Source: Vreelandella neptunia (GTDB taxonomy: Bacteria; Pseudomonadota; Gammaproteobacteria; Pseudomonadales; Halomonadaceae). From it: a stretch of 64,000 nt of DNA. The stretch lies in contig NZ_CP140255.1 in assembly GCF_034479615.1 (NCBI RefSeq), positions 1,612,001 through 1,676,000 on the forward strand. Reading direction: 5' to 3'. A model generated the notes under the pieces. It worked only from the letters and a program-made list of their open reading frames with translations. It searched no databases and was not told the origin of the DNA. Shown here in pieces: positions 28,302 to 39,129 of this stretch. How positions within the stretch are numbered: the first letter of the stretch is position 1; each line of letters opens with the position of its first letter. Made by a program: the position numbers and the translations under genes.

Positions 28302-29690
28302 ATGGTTCGAGTTGCTAAAGGTTTAACGCTAGTTGTTGGGCTAGGCCTGTCGGGTCGAGCGATATGCCGCCATTTAAGCCGCTTAAAAGTGCCCTACATG
28401 GTAGCGGATACGCGTGCCGAACCTCCGGGATTGGATGACTTTAAAGCCGCTCACCCGGGGGTCGACATTCACTGCGGCCCGTTATCGTCGCTGGATCTGC
28501 GTGATGTTGAAGAGGTGGTGATTAGCCCTGGGCTTGATCCGAGAATGCCGGGCTTGAAAGAGCTTGCGGATCAGCAAAACCCGCGTACAGGCGACCCGAT
28601 GGTAGTGGGCGAAATTGCTCTGTTTGTACGTGCTGCTAACGCCCCCATTGCTGCTATCACCGGATCCAACGCCAAGTCTACGGTCACTTCGTTGCTAGGA
28701 GAGATGGCCGCTGCTGCTGGTATTAATGCAGCGGTGGGAGGGAATCTTGGTACCCCCGCGTTGGATCTGTTGGCCAGCCATCCCGATGCCGCGCTGTATA
28801 TCTTAGAGCTTTCAAGCTTTCAGCTTGAAATGACGCCCTACCTGGGCGCCAGCTGTGCTGCCTTTCTGAACTTGTCCGAAGACCACCTGGATCGTCATGG
28901 TGATATGCACGGTTATCGCGCTGCGAAACAGCGTATTTTTATGGGTGCCGAGCAGGCCGTGGCGAATGCCGATGATACTAACACGTGGCCTGAATATCCC
29001 GTTGACCAAGTGACTTACTTTACGCAAACAGCCCCAAAGGGGAACGAGTGGGGGCTGGCGTATCACCAGAGCAAATTGACGTTAATGCAGGGCTCCACCC
29101 CTTGGTTGGCTATTGATGAGTTAAAAATGGCCGGCCAGCACAATTACCTCAATGCTTTGGCGGCACTGGCCATGGGGCAGGCGCTGGGCTTTGCGGCTGA
29201 GCCCATGTGCAGCGCGCTACGGGAATTTAAAGGTTTAGAACACCGTAGTGAAGTCATTGCGCAGATTAATGGCGTTACCTGGGTCAATGACACCAAGGGT
29301 ACCAATGTGGGTGCTACCTTGGCGGCCATTAATGGCATTGGCGCTACGCTGGAAGGTCGTTTGATTCTGTTGGCGGGTGGGGTAGGTAAGGGGGCTGATT
29401 TTTCCCCTTTAGCTGAGCCGCTGTCGAAGTGCGCGCGGCACGTACTGCTATTTGGTTTAGATGCCCCGCGGCTAGCTGACGCCTTGATTGAATACGTCAG
29501 CATTCAGCAGGTGGAGAATTTAACCCAGGCGATGGAGGCAGCCTTTGAGCTTGCCCAGCCGGGCGACTGCGTGTTGCTATCGCCCGCTTGCGCGAGTCTG
29601 GATCAGTTTGTTAACTATCAGCAGCGCGGCGATGTATTCCGCCGCTGGGTGCAGCAACGGGCACTGCCTTCCACGGGGGGGGCGCCATGA
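28302..29690 (+). CDS. murD: MurD, UDP-MurNAc-Ala D-glutamate ligase
   Basis: Cytoplasmic Mur ligase that adds D-glutamate. N-terminal Rossmann-like domain with VVGLGLSGRA (11-20), then the P-loop TGSNAKST at 120-127; Ala takes the place of the usual Gly before Lys, a variant I believe also occurs in Pseudomonas MurD. Length 462. The ATG at 28302 with a GAGGGGG upstream is preferred over an in-frame TTG at 28272. The stop overlaps the ftsW start (ATGA). Confidence 0.95.
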   Translation: MVRVAKGLTLVVGLGLSGRAICRHLSRLKVPYMVADTRAEPPGLDDFKAAHPGVDIHCGPLSSLDLRDVEEVVISPGLDPRMPGLKELADQQNPRTGDPMVVGEIALFVRAANAPIAAITGSNAKSTVTSLLGEMAAAAGINAAVGGNLGTPALDLLASHPDAALYILELSSFQLEMTPYLGASCAAFLNLSEDHLDRHGDMHGYRAAKQRIFMGAEQAVANADDTNTWPEYPVDQVTYFTQTAPKGNEWGLAYHQSKLTLMQGSTPWLAIDELKMAGQHNYLNALAALAMGQALGFAAEPMCSALREFKGLEHRSEVIAQINGVTWVNDTKGTNVGATLAAINGIGATLEGRLILLAGGVGKGADFSPLAEPLSKCARHVLLFGLDAPRLADALIEYVSIQQVENLTQAMEAAFELAQPGDCVLLSPACASLDQFVNYQQRGDVFRRWVQQRALPSTGGAP

Positions 29691-30868
29691 GTCGACTTCA
29701 GCGTCTACGCACGGTGCTTACCACTCGTGATCTCCCCTGCGATGTATGGCTCATCGTAGCAGCGGTTGCCTTGGCGGGGTTGGGCTGGGTCATGGTTAGC
29801 TCAGCGTCGATTGGCTTGCTGGAAGATACCTATCACTACTCACGTCAGCACGGCGTTTTCCTGGTGCTGGCCATCCTGGCCTGCGTATTTATGCTCTGCG
29901 TGCCGCTTGAAGTGTGGCGCCAAAACGCAGCGCTGATTCTGCTCGCCACTATTTTTCTATTGGTTTTGGTGCTGATTATTGGTCAGGAGATCAATGGTAG
30001 TAAGCGCTGGATAGCGTTGCCGGGGCCCTTGCCAAGTTTACAGGTCTCTGAATTTGCCAAAGTCGGGCTAATTTTCTATATGGCGGCGTTTATGTCGCGT
30101 TTTACCTACGATCTGCGTCGCCGAGCGTTCAGCATGTGGCGCCCTCTGGCTGTGCTGGCCGTACCGGTTGGGCTGCTATTTTTAGCACCTGATTTCGGCG
30201 GGATGGTGGTCTTTACCGTCTGCGTGATTGGCATGCTGATGATGTGCGGTGCCTCGCTGGTGCTGCTGGTTGGAAGCGGACTGCTGCTCGGCTCCGGGGC
30301 GGTTGTCATGGTGTTGATCGAACCCTATCGGCTGGCCCGGTGGACCAGTTTTTTAGACCCCTGGGCCGATCAGTTTGCGACCGGCTACCAGTTAACCCAA
30401 GCATTAATCGCCTTCGGTCGGGGCCATGTAACGGGCACCGGCCTGGGTAACAGTGTGCAAAAATTACACTATCTGCCCGAGGCGCATACCGACTTTATAT
30501 TTGCGGTGATTGCTGAAGAGCTGGGCATGATCGGCGCGATTATCGTCGTGCTGTTGTTCACTCTATTGATTGCCCGCGCTATGTGGATAGGGCGCAAAGC
30601 TGAGCTGGCAGGGCATCTATTTGGCGCTTATGTAAGCTATGGTATCGGCTTTGTCGTAGCCGCCCAGGCGTTTATTAACATGGCGGTAAGTTCCGGGCTG
30701 TTGCCGACTAAAGGGTTAACGCTGCCGCTAATGAGCTATGGCGGCTCTAGCCTGCTAGTGACAGGCATAATGGTAGGGCTACTGCTGCGCACGGATGCTG
30801 AAACACGTCATCGGCCTCGGCGCGCTTCCACACCGTATAAATCCCGCCATGAACCGCGTTTATCGTAA
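29687..30868 (+). CDS. ftsW: FtsW, septal peptidoglycan glycosyltransferase
   Basis: SEDS-family polymerase that works with FtsI at the septum. The 393 residues form about ten membrane helices. The large periplasmic loop and the LPLMSYGGSS motif near the C-terminus (about 343-352) are typical of SEDS proteins. It overlaps murD by four bases and precedes murG by 33. Confidence 0.96.
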   Translation: MSRLQRLRTVLTTRDLPCDVWLIVAAVALAGLGWVMVSSASIGLLEDTYHYSRQHGVFLVLAILACVFMLCVPLEVWRQNAALILLATIFLLVLVLIIGQEINGSKRWIALPGPLPSLQVSEFAKVGLIFYMAAFMSRFTYDLRRRAFSMWRPLAVLAVPVGLLFLAPDFGGMVVFTVCVIGMLMMCGASLVLLVGSGLLLGSGAVVMVLIEPYRLARWTSFLDPWADQFATGYQLTQALIAFGRGHVTGTGLGNSVQKLHYLPEAHTDFIFAVIAEELGMIGAIIVVLLFTLLIARAMWIGRKAELAGHLFGAYVSYGIGFVVAAQAFINMAVSSGLLPTKGLTLPLMSYGGSSLLVTGIMVGLLLRTDAETRHRPRRASTPYKSRHEPRLS

Positions 30869-30901
30869 CGCTATGCCGCTTGGTGTTATCAGGAGTTTGA
30901 T

Positions 30902-31999
30902 GTGACGACTAACGTTAGCCGACGAGTACTGATTATGGCGGGGGGCACCGGCGGCCACGTGTTCCCAGCCTTGTCACTCGCCAACGCTTTGCAGGAACAC
31001 CAGGTCGACGTTGAGTGGTTGGGTAGCCCTAGAGGAATTGAAAACCGCTTGGTGCCTGAAGCGGGGATTAAATTACATACAATTGCGGTTAGCGGGCTGC
31101 GCGGCAATGGCTTGACGGGCTGGCTAAAAGCACCGCTAAACCTTAGCCGTGCGGTACTGCAGGCGCGTGCGGTTATTCGCGATTTCAAGCCTCATGTGGT
31201 GGTCGGCTTGGGTGGCTTTGCCAGTGGTCCTGGCGGGTTAGCCGCTTGGCTGACGCGCGTTCCTTTAGTAATCCATGAGCAGAACGCCGTGGCTGGCCTG
31301 ACCAATCGCGTGCTGTCGCGGCTTGCCAAGCGTACCTATGCCGCTTTCCCCGAGGCTTTTGGGGCGCGTGCCGACGTCATTGGCAACCCAGTGCGTGACG
31401 ATATCGCTGCTTTAGGGAACATGCCAAGAGATGCGGAGAGCCTCTCTGCAAGGCCTCTGCGTTTGCTGGTGGTTGGAGGCTCGCTCGGCGCTGTCGCCCT
31501 TAACGAGCGCTTGGCCCCTGCGTTGGCAGCTCTGCCCATTGATCGGCGACCCCAGGTGCGCCATCAGGCGGGTAAAGACCGTGAAAAAACCACTGCTGAA
31601 AATTATCAGCAGCACGGCGTGAGTGCCGAGGTTTGCCCTTTTATTGACGATATGGCCGCTGCCTACGAGTGGGCCGACTTAGTGGTGTGTCGCTCAGGTG
31701 CCCTGACTGTCGCGGAGTTGGCAGCTGCGGCCAAGCCTGCGCTGCTAGTGCCTTTCCCCTTTGCAGTTGATGACCATCAGCGGATCAACGCCCAGGTGCT
31801 AGTCAAAGCGGGAGCGGCAAAGTGTGTGGTTCAGTCTGAGCTCACCGTTGAGCGGTTAAGTGAATTTTTAAATCAATTGCTCGTCCCGAACACCCTGGCT
31901 GCGATGGCGGCGAATGCGCGCCAGGCCGCCCATTTAGACGCCACGAAGCGCTTGGCTGAAGGGTGTTTGGCGATGGTGCCGTTAGGAGACTCTGCGTGA
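30902..31999 (+). CDS. murG: MurG, lipid II synthase
   Basis: Peripheral membrane glycosyltransferase that adds GlcNAc to lipid I to make lipid II. The glycine-rich loop [10 protein letters not shown] is at 14-23, and the C-terminal UDP-GlcNAc site includes [12 protein letters not shown] and DDHQRINA. Length 365. The start is GTG with an AGGAG ribosome-binding site; the stop overlaps the murC start by four bases. Confidence 0.96.
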   Translation: MTTNVSRRVLIMAGGTGGHVFPALSLANALQEHQVDVEWLGSPRGIENRLVPEAGIKLHTIAVSGLRGNGLTGWLKAPLNLSRAVLQARAVIRDFKPHVVVGLGGFASGPGGLAAWLTRVPLVIHEQNAVAGLTNRVLSRLAKRTYAAFPEAFGARADVIGNPVRDDIAALGNMPRDAESLSARPLRLLVVGGSLGAVALNERLAPALAALPIDRRPQVRHQAGKDREKTTAENYQQHGVSAEVCPFIDDMAAAYEWADLVVCRSGALTVAELAAAAKPALLVPFPFAVDDHQRINAQVLVKAGAAKCVVQSELTVERLSEFLNQLLVPNTLAAMAANARQAAHLDATKRLAEGCLAMVPLGDSA

Positions 32000-33462
32000 T
32001 CGATTCAGACAAAACCATGACACCCTCACGTTCTGCCGCTGGCCCCGGCATGCGCCGAATTCGGCGACTCCATTTTGTCGGCATTGGTGGCGCAGGGATG
32101 TGCGGTATTGCGGAGGTGCTGGCCAATCAGGGCTACACCGTTAGCGGCAGTGATGTGAAAACCTCCTCGGTGGTGGAGCGATTACGTCAATGTGGGGTCA
32201 ATGTGGCGATCGGTCATGCGGAAGCCAATGTGGAAGGCGCTGATGTGGTGGTGGTGTCCAGTGCCATTGATGAAACCAATCCAGAGATACGCTGGGCCCA
32301 TGAGCATCGTGTACCGGTGGTACGTCGGGCTGAAATGCTCGCTGAGCTAATGCGTTTTCGTCACGGCATCGCCGTAGCCGGCACCCATGGCAAAACCACC
32401 ACGACCAGCTTAACGGCAACCCTGCTGGCCGAAGGAGGGCTTGATCCCACTTTTGTGATTGGCGGGAAATTAACCAGTGCCGGTGCTAATGCACGCTTAG
32501 GCGAGGGCGATTACTTGGTTGCCGAAGCCGATGAGTCGGACGCCTCCTTTTTGCACTTACAGCCGATGGTATCGATTGTCACCAATATCGATGCTGACCA
32601 TATGGCAACCTATGGGGGCGACTTTGAGCGGTTAAAAAGCACCTTTATCGAATTTCTACACAACTTGCCGTTTTATGGCTTGGCTGTGCTATGTATCGAT
32701 GACCCCCATGTGCGCGTGCTTTGTGAGCAGGTGAAGCGGCAGTTCGTGACCTATGGGTTTGATAGCGATGCCGATTACCGGATTGTTGATTTTGCCCAGC
32801 GTGGTGGTGAAGTGTCGTTCACTGCGCTACGCCCTGGTGGCGCTGCGCCGTTAGATGTCCGCTTGGCCATGCCGGGTCGCCACAATGCTTTAAACGCCAT
32901 GGCGGCGATTGTAGTGGCTACCGATTCGGGCGTGAGTGATAGCGCTATTCTAAGCGGTCTGGCAGGTTTTGCTGGGGTTGGTCGACGTTTCCAGGTGCAT
33001 GGTCATTTCCCGGCACCTCAAGGGGGGGATGACATCATGCTGGTGGATGATTATGGCCACCATCCCCGTGAAGTTGACATGGTCATTCAGGCGATTCGCG
33101 CCGGATGGCCGGATCGTCGCCTGGTTATGCTTTATCAGCCCCATCGTTACAGCCGTACCCGCGACTTATACGAAGATTTTGTCAGGGTGCTTTCTCAAGT
33201 CGATACGCTGGTGCTGCTCGATGTATACAGTGCCGGTGAAGCGGTTATTCCTGGTGCCGAAGGAAGAACCTTGGCGGGTTCTATTCGTCAACGTGGTGAC
33301 GTCGACCCACTATTTGTCGAACATAAACACGAACTACCTGCGCTGTTAACCAACGTATTGCGCCCAGGTGATATTTTAATAACCCAGGGTGCTGGTGATG
33401 TGGGGGGGATTTCCCTTCGCTTGGCCCAGGCACAGTTAGCGATGAGCGAGGTGGATCTGTGA
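31996..33462 (+). CDS. murC: MurC, UDP-MurNAc L-alanine ligase
   Basis: First of the Mur ligases, adding L-Ala to UDP-MurNAc. [17 protein letters not shown] (about 26-42) is the N-terminal nucleotide-binding loop and AGTHGKTT (128-135) the ATP P-loop. The GTG at 31996, overlapping the murG stop as GTGA and preceded by TAGGAGA, is preferred over a TTG at 31963 inside murG. Length 488. Confidence 0.96.
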   Translation: MIDSDKTMTPSRSAAGPGMRRIRRLHFVGIGGAGMCGIAEVLANQGYTVSGSDVKTSSVVERLRQCGVNVAIGHAEANVEGADVVVVSSAIDETNPEIRWAHEHRVPVVRRAEMLAELMRFRHGIAVAGTHGKTTTTSLTATLLAEGGLDPTFVIGGKLTSAGANARLGEGDYLVAEADESDASFLHLQPMVSIVTNIDADHMATYGGDFERLKSTFIEFLHNLPFYGLAVLCIDDPHVRVLCEQVKRQFVTYGFDSDADYRIVDFAQRGGEVSFTALRPGGAAPLDVRLAMPGRHNALNAMAAIVVATDSGVSDSAILSGLAGFAGVGRRFQVHGHFPAPQGGDDIMLVDDYGHHPREVDMVIQAIRAGWPDRRLVMLYQPHRYSRTRDLYEDFVRVLSQVDTLVLLDVYSAGEAVIPGAEGRTLAGSIRQRGDVDPLFVEHKHELPALLTNVLRPGDILITQGAGDVGGISLRLAQAQLAMSEVDL

Positions 33463-34400
33463 GTGTTGACATAGCAACCCCCCAGTCTCTTGAAAAAGTC
33501 GTTGTCGTTTACGGTGGCACCTCCGCTGAACGCGAGGTATCGCTGAAAAGCGGTGCGGCGGTGCTTGAGGCGCTACAACGCAAAGGTGTCAATGCCTGCG
33601 GCTATGATCCCCGTGACAAAGGCCTAGTAGGGTTGGAGCAACTTGCTCCCTCCCTGGTGTTTGTGGCTCTGCATGGCCGCGGTGGGGAGGACGGCACGCT
33701 ACAGGGGGCGCTAGAGCTGCTCGACATTCGCTATACCGGCAGTGGGGTGCTTGCTTCGGCCCTGGGCATGGATAAGCAGCGCACCAAGCAGGTGTGGAGT
33801 GCGGTTGGGCTACCCACCCCTGAAAGTATTATGTTAGAGGCAACGTCGGAGTGGTCAACGGTGGTCGAGCAACTTGGCTTGCCGTTGATTGTGAAGCCTG
33901 TGCATGAGGGCTCGACGCTGGGTATTAGCATCGTTAAAAATCAGGCCGCGCTTGAGGCGGCCTATCATGAGGCCGCCCAGTTCGACGCCCGCGTGATGGC
34001 GGAGCGTTTTGTGGTGGGTGAAGAGTATACCGTTGCGCTGCTAGGTGATCGGGTGTTACCGGCGATTCGTGTTGAAGTGCCTGGCGGTTTCTACGACTAC
34101 GAAGCCAAATATATCGCTAATACTACCCAGTACCATTTGCCCTGTGGCTTGTCGGCACAGCATGAGGCTGAGCTTGCATTGCTCTGCCAGCAGGCGTTTG
34201 CCGCTATTGGTGGCGCAGGGTGGGGTCGGGTTGATGTCATGCGTGATAGTGAAGGGCGTTTTTGGCTACTGGAGGTCAACACGGTGCCTGGTATGACCGA
34301 TCATAGTTTGGTTCCTCAAGCGGCGGCTCATGCGGGCATTGGCTTTGATGATCTAGTGCTGCAAATACTCAACACCGCAGGCGAGCAGTTTACAGCATGA
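33459..34400 (+). CDS. ddl: D-alanine--D-alanine ligase
   Basis: ATP-grasp enzyme that joins two D-Ala residues to make the MurF substrate. [17 protein letters not shown] (about 13-29), the [14 protein letters not shown] segment (about 68-81), and the late WGRVDVMRD and [17 protein letters not shown] motifs are all present. Length 313 matches the DdlB type found in dcw clusters. The GTG start overlaps murC by four bases. Confidence 0.96.
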   Translation: MSVDIATPQSLEKVVVVYGGTSAEREVSLKSGAAVLEALQRKGVNACGYDPRDKGLVGLEQLAPSLVFVALHGRGGEDGTLQGALELLDIRYTGSGVLASALGMDKQRTKQVWSAVGLPTPESIMLEATSEWSTVVEQLGLPLIVKPVHEGSTLGISIVKNQAALEAAYHEAAQFDARVMAERFVVGEEYTVALLGDRVLPAIRVEVPGGFYDYEAKYIANTTQYHLPCGLSAQHEAELALLCQQAFAAIGGAGWGRVDVMRDSEGRFWLLEVNTVPGMTDHSLVPQAAAHAGIGFDDLVLQILNTAGEQFTA

Positions 34401-34453
34401 GTAACAACTTATTTAAAAGCGCCTTTTTAAAAGTGCCTTATGAAAAGGCGTAA
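34397..34453 (+). CDS. Putative 18-codon coupling ORF between ddl and ftsQ
   Basis: An ATG overlapping the ddl stop (ATGA) opens an 18-codon frame, [18 protein letters not shown], whose stop (34451-34453) lies just inside ftsQ, whose own ATG (34440) is in another frame and has little ribosome-binding site. Ribosomes finishing ddl could re-initiate here and deliver themselves to ftsQ. The frame holds two near-identical TTAAAAG(C/T)GCCTT blocks. It may equally be chance; no protein function is proposed. Confidence 0.3.
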   Translation: MSNNLFKSAFLKVPYEKA

Positions 34454-35153
34454 CGCTTGGTTGGGAATTCTACTGCTGGCGCTACTTATGGGCGCTGGCG
34501 GACGGGCGCTTTGGCTGTGGCTAGATCGTCCGATTGAGCGGGTATCTATTCGCGGTGAATGGGAGTACGTAAGCGCCGACTACCTGCGTACTCAGTTGGC
34601 GCCACTGGTCGTCGATGCTACTTGGCTGTCAGCAGATTTGGGTGAATTGCGCGACCGTGCTCTACAGGTGGGCTGGTTGAATGAAGTGCGCATTTCCCGT
34701 GAGTGGCCGAATGCGCTGGTGTTTGAGCTGGTTGAGCAGCAGCCTGTCGCACGCTGGAATGATGACTTCTTGCTGAACCCTGAAGGCGAGCCATTCGCTT
34801 TTGCGCCATTATCACCACCCGCCGGCTTGCCCGATCTCGCTGGCCCTGCTGGCAGCAGTGAAGAAGTGTTGGACTATTACCATCGGTTAAAACTTCACTT
34901 TGAACAGTTATCGTTGAGCCTTACTCAACTTCGTTTAGAGCCGCGTGGTGCCTGGCGGCTGCAATTAAACGATGGTGCTTGGGTGATGTTAGGCCGGCGT
35001 CAGCATGAAGTACGCTTGGCAAGGTTGTCGGCTTCATGGCAACGGGAGTTGTCGTCTCTTGGGGATCAGATTCGCTATATTGATCTGCGCTACCCTAATG
35101 GTGTTGCCGTTGCGTGGCATGGAGAAAGTGAATTTGCTGTGCAAGATGAGTAA
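34440..35153 (+). CDS. ftsQ: FtsQ, divisome scaffold protein
   Basis: Bitopic inner-membrane protein that recruits and regulates FtsL and FtsB. A short basic cytoplasmic end, one membrane helix (about 8-27), a POTRA domain (about 32-102, starting IERVSIRGEW) and a beta domain (about 105-230) are visible. At 237 residues it is shorter than the E. coli protein (276), mainly in the cytoplasmic part and C-terminal tail. Its start has a poor ribosome-binding site. Confidence 0.93.
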   Translation: MKRRNAWLGILLLALLMGAGGRALWLWLDRPIERVSIRGEWEYVSADYLRTQLAPLVVDATWLSADLGELRDRALQVGWLNEVRISREWPNALVFELVEQQPVARWNDDFLLNPEGEPFAFAPLSPPAGLPDLAGPAGSSEEVLDYYHRLKLHFEQLSLSLTQLRLEPRGAWRLQLNDGAWVMLGRRQHEVRLARLSASWQRELSSLGDQIRYIDLRYPNGVAVAWHGESEFAVQDE

Positions 35154-35466
35154 CACTCCTATTACTTTATGCAAATAAGGTGTAAAAGTGAGTGGTTGCC
35201 ATCGTTGAAAAGGCCAATAATCGGCTTTAAATTGCTTCCCAAGCCTATTATTGTGGGTATGTACTAGTCGTATTGCGACTATTGTTTCTATACTATGGGC
35301 TGGGTGCGGGTTAAATAGTTTTTAATTTCGACTATTGGCAGTTAGCGATTGTCTGAAAAACAGCACTGAGTATTTTGGGTAGCACGCTTTCAATGTTAAG
35401 CGTTGGTTTAAGCGCAGCCCTATTTATATTTACTTTTAACAATGACGCAAGGAGATTTCCCGACTC
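35154..35466. other. 313-base gap between ftsQ and ftsA
   Basis: No gene is seen here. The stretch is AT-rich. It holds a candidate promoter (35205-35233), a 6-base-pair inverted repeat TAGTCG/CGACTA (35265-35270 with 35276-35281) and an AAGGAGA ribosome-binding site for ftsA near 35449. The gap suggests that ftsA-ftsZ have their own transcription start rather than relying on the upstream dcw transcript. Confidence 0.6.
35205..35233 (+). promoter_or_regulatory. Candidate promoter for ftsA-ftsZ
   Basis: TTGAAA (35205-35210) and TAAATT (35228-35233) are 17 bases apart. It would give a leader of about 225 bases before ftsA. The -35 is moderate, the -10 weak. Confidence 0.35.
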
Positions 35467-36756
35467 ATGGCAGGCTCACCCAACGCATCCAATATGGTGG
35501 TCGGGCTGGACATTGGAACGTCCAAGGTCGTCGCGATAGTCGGTCAACCTACCGATGATGGCGGAATTGAAATTGCAGGTATTGGTTCGCATCCTTCGCG
35601 TGGTATGAAGCGTGGCGTGGTAATCAATATTGAATCAACGGTACAGTCTATTCAGCGCGCCGTTGAAGAAGCAGAATTAATGGCCGGTTGTGATATTCAC
35701 TCGGTATACGTTGGCGTGGCAGGCAGCCACATTAGTTCAATGAACTCGGACGGCGTTGTAGCCATAAAAGAGCGTGAGGTAACGCCCTCCGATATTGAAA
35801 GGGTGATTGACTCCGCAAGGGCGCGCGCTATTTCAGAAGGCCAGCGAGTGCTGCATGTGCTGCCTCAAGAATTCTCGATTGATGCCCAGGGTGGCATTCG
35901 TGAGCCGCTTGGCATGTCCGGTGTGCGCTTGGAAGCGCAGGTTCACTTAGTGACAGCTGCATTAAACGCGGTGCAAAATATTGAGAAGTGTGTGCGCCGC
36001 TGCGGTCTTGAAGTTGATGCTATTATCTTAGAGCAGCTCGCCTCAAGTATGGCCGTGCTGACTGAAGATGAGCGTGAACTGGGCGTCTGTATGGTCGATA
36101 TTGGTGGCGGAACCACTGATATGGCTATTTTCAGCGAAGGCGCCATACGCCATACGGCGGTGATTCCTATTGCCGGGGATCAAGTCACTAACGATATCGC
36201 CATGGCGTTGCGAACACCCACGCAGCACGCTGAAGAGATCAAAGTTAAATACGCTTGCGCGCTAACCCATTTAGCCGCCAGCGATGAAATGATTAAAGTA
36301 CCTAGCGTAGGTGATCGTCCAGCGCGTGATCTATCGCGTCAAGCGCTCGCTGAAGTGGTAGAGCCTCGCTACGAAGAGCTATTTACGCTAGTGAGAGACG
36401 AATTGCGCCGTAGTGGCTATGAAGACATGGTGGCTGCTGGGATAGTGCTCACCGGCGGTACCTCGCGTATGGAAGGGGTTAGCGAATTGGCAGAAGAGAT
36501 TTTCCATATGCCCGTTCGTATCGCATGTCCGCAGAATGTGAGAGGTTTGGCGGACGTCGTTTGTAACCCCATTTATGCGACGGGCGTTGGTCTGCTGCAT
36601 TATGCCTTGCAGGAAACGCGTCATGGGCAAGGTCTAAGAAGCCACGGGGGAGTGGTTGCAGCCCATAAGGGACGCAACGAGCTTGCCCGGCGTGATATCA
36701 AGGAAGACCATTCGGCGCTGGCAAGAATTAAAGGCTGGTTCAAAGGAAATTTCTGA
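35467..36756 (+). CDS. ftsA: FtsA, actin-like Z-ring membrane tether
   Basis: Actin-family ATPase that anchors FtsZ polymers to the membrane and passes signals to the divisome. [16 protein letters not shown] (about 11-26) is the phosphate-1 loop, [14 protein letters not shown] (about 212-225) phosphate-2, and [13 protein letters not shown] the adenosine loop. The C-terminal [11 protein letters not shown] is the amphipathic membrane-targeting helix. Length 429. ftsZ follows after 34 bases. Confidence 0.96.
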   Translation: MAGSPNASNMVVGLDIGTSKVVAIVGQPTDDGGIEIAGIGSHPSRGMKRGVVINIESTVQSIQRAVEEAELMAGCDIHSVYVGVAGSHISSMNSDGVVAIKEREVTPSDIERVIDSARARAISEGQRVLHVLPQEFSIDAQGGIREPLGMSGVRLEAQVHLVTAALNAVQNIEKCVRRCGLEVDAIILEQLASSMAVLTEDERELGVCMVDIGGGTTDMAIFSEGAIRHTAVIPIAGDQVTNDIAMALRTPTQHAEEIKVKYACALTHLAASDEMIKVPSVGDRPARDLSRQALAEVVEPRYEELFTLVRDELRRSGYEDMVAAGIVLTGGTSRMEGVSELAEEIFHMPVRIACPQNVRGLADVVCNPIYATGVGLLHYALQETRHGQGLRSHGGVVAAHKGRNELARRDIKEDHSALARIKGWFKGNF

Positions 36757-36790
36757 CAGGGCCGCAAGCGCGGTTCAGGAGACGGGGCTT

Positions 36791-37966
36791 ATGTTCGAAT
36801 TGGTAGATAACGCACCCTCGAGCAGTGCGGTCATCAAAGTGGTTGGCGTTGGCGGCGGTGGCGGCAACGCTGTTAACCACATGGTCGAAAGCAATATTGA
36901 AGGCGTTGAGTTTATCTGCGCCAACACGGACGCCCAGGCGCTGAAACGCTGTGCAGCGAAGACGGTATTGCAATTGGGTAGCGAAATCACTAAGGGATTA
37001 GGCGCAGGTGCCAATCCCGACGTGGGTCGTCAGGCGGCAATGGAAGACCGCGAACGCATTGCGGAATTGCTGGTCGGTGCTGATATGGTCTTCATCACTG
37101 CCGGTATGGGCGGTGGTACGGGGACCGGAGGCGCTCCAGTTGTTGCACAGGTCGCCAAAGAACTGGGGATCCTCACCGTTGCGGTAGTGACGCGCCCCTT
37201 CCCCTTTGAAGGGCCAAAGCGTATGCGCGCTGCTGAAGAGGGTATGAAAGAGCTCTCCGAGCACGTTGATTCGTTGATCACTATCCCCAATGAAAAACTG
37301 CTTTCCGTGCTGGGCAAGAATGCCACGTTACTGACGGCCTTCAGTGCAGCGAACGATGTGCTGCTGGGCGCTGTTCAGGGTATCGCAGAGCTGATCACCA
37401 GCCCGGGTATCATCAACGTCGACTTTGCTGATGTGCGCACCGTTATGTCTGAAATGGGCATGGCGATGATGGGTACCGGTGGTGCCACGGGCGAAAATCG
37501 TGCTCGCGAAGCCGCCGAGAAAGCGATCCGCAGCCCGCTGCTGGAAGATATCGATCTTCACGGCGCGCGCGGTATCTTGGTCAACATCACTGCGGGCCCC
37601 GATTTATCGATCGGCGAGTTCAACGATGTGGGCGCTACCGTTCAGGAGTTTGCGTCTCCGGATGCCACCATCGTCGTCGGCACCTCCATTGATATGGAAA
37701 TGTCCGACGAGCTACGTGTCACCGTTGTCGCTGCTGGCTTGGATGGGCAAAAACCAAAGGCGGCCGCGCGTGAGCCTGCCCGCCGGTCAGCTGCGGAGTC
37801 ATCCGATTACCGCAAATTGCAGCAGCCTACGGTGATGCGTCAGCAGGCAACTGCTCGCGCTGAAGCACCCGAAGCGACTGCAAAACCGCGTCCTGAAAAG
37901 CGCCGCGCTTCCGAAGCGGATGACTATCTGGACATACCCGCGTTTCTACGCCGCCAGGCGGATTGA
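36791..37966 (+). CDS. ftsZ: FtsZ, tubulin-like division GTPase
   Basis: GTPase that forms the Z-ring. The tubulin signature [10 protein letters not shown] is at 107-116; a variable linker (about 318-375) is followed by the conserved C-terminal peptide [15 protein letters not shown] (377-391) that binds FtsA and ZipA. The ATG at 36791 gives the canonical MFELVDN start; a longer in-frame opening at 36656 overlaps ftsA and is rejected. Length 391. Confidence 0.97.
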   Translation: MFELVDNAPSSSAVIKVVGVGGGGGNAVNHMVESNIEGVEFICANTDAQALKRCAAKTVLQLGSEITKGLGAGANPDVGRQAAMEDRERIAELLVGADMVFITAGMGGGTGTGGAPVVAQVAKELGILTVAVVTRPFPFEGPKRMRAAEEGMKELSEHVDSLITIPNEKLLSVLGKNATLLTAFSAANDVLLGAVQGIAELITSPGIINVDFADVRTVMSEMGMAMMGTGGATGENRAREAAEKAIRSPLLEDIDLHGARGILVNITAGPDLSIGEFNDVGATVQEFASPDATIVVGTSIDMEMSDELRVTVVAAGLDGQKPKAAAREPARRSAAESSDYRKLQQPTVMRQQATARAEAPEATAKPRPEKRRASEADDYLDIPAFLRRQAD

Positions 37967-37997
37967 TTCTCGATACCAGGCTCATTGCAACAACGAG

Positions 37998-38028
37998 CGA
38001 GCGTTTTATTGGCTAAAACGCTCGTTTG
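37998..38028 (+). terminator. Terminator between ftsZ and lpxC
   Basis: Perfect 10-base-pair stem CGAGCGTTTT/AAAACGCTCG (37998-38007 with 38015-38024) with a seven-base loop, followed by TTTG. The short T-run may allow some read-through into lpxC. Confidence 0.7.
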
Positions 38029-38100
38029 CTGTTAAAGTGAACACTGTTTGATAACTTTTCCCCTGCGGTTATTACCGTCATTAGAGCTCGGCTACTATCC

Positions 38101-39012
38101 ATGATCAGACAACGCACCCTACAAAACGTCATTCGCGCCACAGGAGTGGGCCTGCATTCTGGCAAAAAAGTCCACCTAGCTCTGCGTCCGGCGCCGGCCA
38201 ATACTGGGATTGTGTTTGTCAGAACCGATTTGGATCCCGTTGTGCACGTTCCTGCCCGGGCAGAATTGGTTGAAGACACCAAACTATGCACGGCTCTTGT
38301 TTTAAACGGGGTTAAAGTAGCCACCGTTGAGCATCTGATGTCTGCCTTTGCTGGGCTGGGTATCGATAACGCCTATGTGGACGTCAGCGAACCTGAAGTG
38401 CCTATTATGGATGGTAGCGCGAGCCCATTTGTGTTTTTGATTCAGTCGGCGGGTATTTTGGAGCAGGATGCGGCAAAGAAATTTATTCGTATCAAGCACC
38501 GCGTAGCGGTGACCGATGGCGATAAAGAAGCGGTTTTCTTACCCCATCAAGGGTTCAAGGTCTCCTTTGCAATTGACTTTGATCATCCTGTTTTTGAGCA
38601 GCAGAAGCAGACCGCGTTGATCGATTTCTCGACTACGTCCTTCGTTAAAGAAGTTTCCCGTGCACGTACTTTCGGATTTATGCGCGACTTAGAGTTTTTG
38701 CGCTCTAATAATCTGGCGCTCGGCGGAAGTTTAGATAACGCCATTGTGGTGGATGATTACCGCATCGTTAATGAAGGCGGGCTGCGTTACGAAGATGAGT
38801 TTGTTAAGCACAAAGTATTGGATGCTATCGGTGACTTGTACCAGCTGGGTTATAGCTTGATCGGCGAGTTCCGTGGGGTAAAGTCGGGGCACGCTCTCAA
38901 TAATCAGCTCTGCCGCGAATTGATGGCGCAGCCCGATGCCTATGAGATTGTCACCTTTGAAGAGGAAAAAGCGGTTGCGCCGATCTCTTATGCCGCACCT
39001 GCAATGGCGTGA
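38101..39012 (+). CDS. lpxC: LpxC, UDP-3-O-acyl-GlcNAc deacetylase
   Basis: Zinc enzyme for the committed step of lipid A synthesis. The zinc ligands His78 (VEHLM), His237 and Asp241 (HKVLDAIGD) and catalytic His264 (SGHALNN) are all present, each one position below the E. coli numbering. Length 303. It ends the dcw cluster as in E. coli and Pseudomonas. Confidence 0.97.
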   Translation: MIRQRTLQNVIRATGVGLHSGKKVHLALRPAPANTGIVFVRTDLDPVVHVPARAELVEDTKLCTALVLNGVKVATVEHLMSAFAGLGIDNAYVDVSEPEVPIMDGSASPFVFLIQSAGILEQDAAKKFIRIKHRVAVTDGDKEAVFLPHQGFKVSFAIDFDHPVFEQQKQTALIDFSTTSFVKEVSRARTFGFMRDLEFLRSNNLALGGSLDNAIVVDDYRIVNEGGLRYEDEFVKHKVLDAIGDLYQLGYSLIGEFRGVKSGHALNNQLCRELMAQPDAYEIVTFEEEKAVAPISYAAPAMA

Positions 39013-39066
39013 TTTAGCTAGCTTCGCTTTTTAATATTAGCGTTTTTTATTACTTTTTTGGTTTAT

Positions 39067-39092
39067 AAAGCATCGCTTAGGCGGTGCTTTAT
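39067..39092. terminator. Terminator between convergent lpxC and DUF721 gene
   Basis: Ten-base-pair stem AAAGCATCGC/GCGGTGCTTT (one G-T pair) with a TTAG loop at 39067-39090. The A3/T3 ends make it usable from both strands, though the T-runs are short. Confidence 0.65.
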
Positions 39093-39129
39093 GCATTTAA
39101 GAGCAGGGCGATTTGGCTGGTAAGCCATG

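Noticed and set aside
36656-36790. Extended N-terminus for FtsZ
   Set aside because: It would overlap the last 100 bases of ftsA and add 45 residues that no FtsZ has; MFELVDN at 36791 is the family start.
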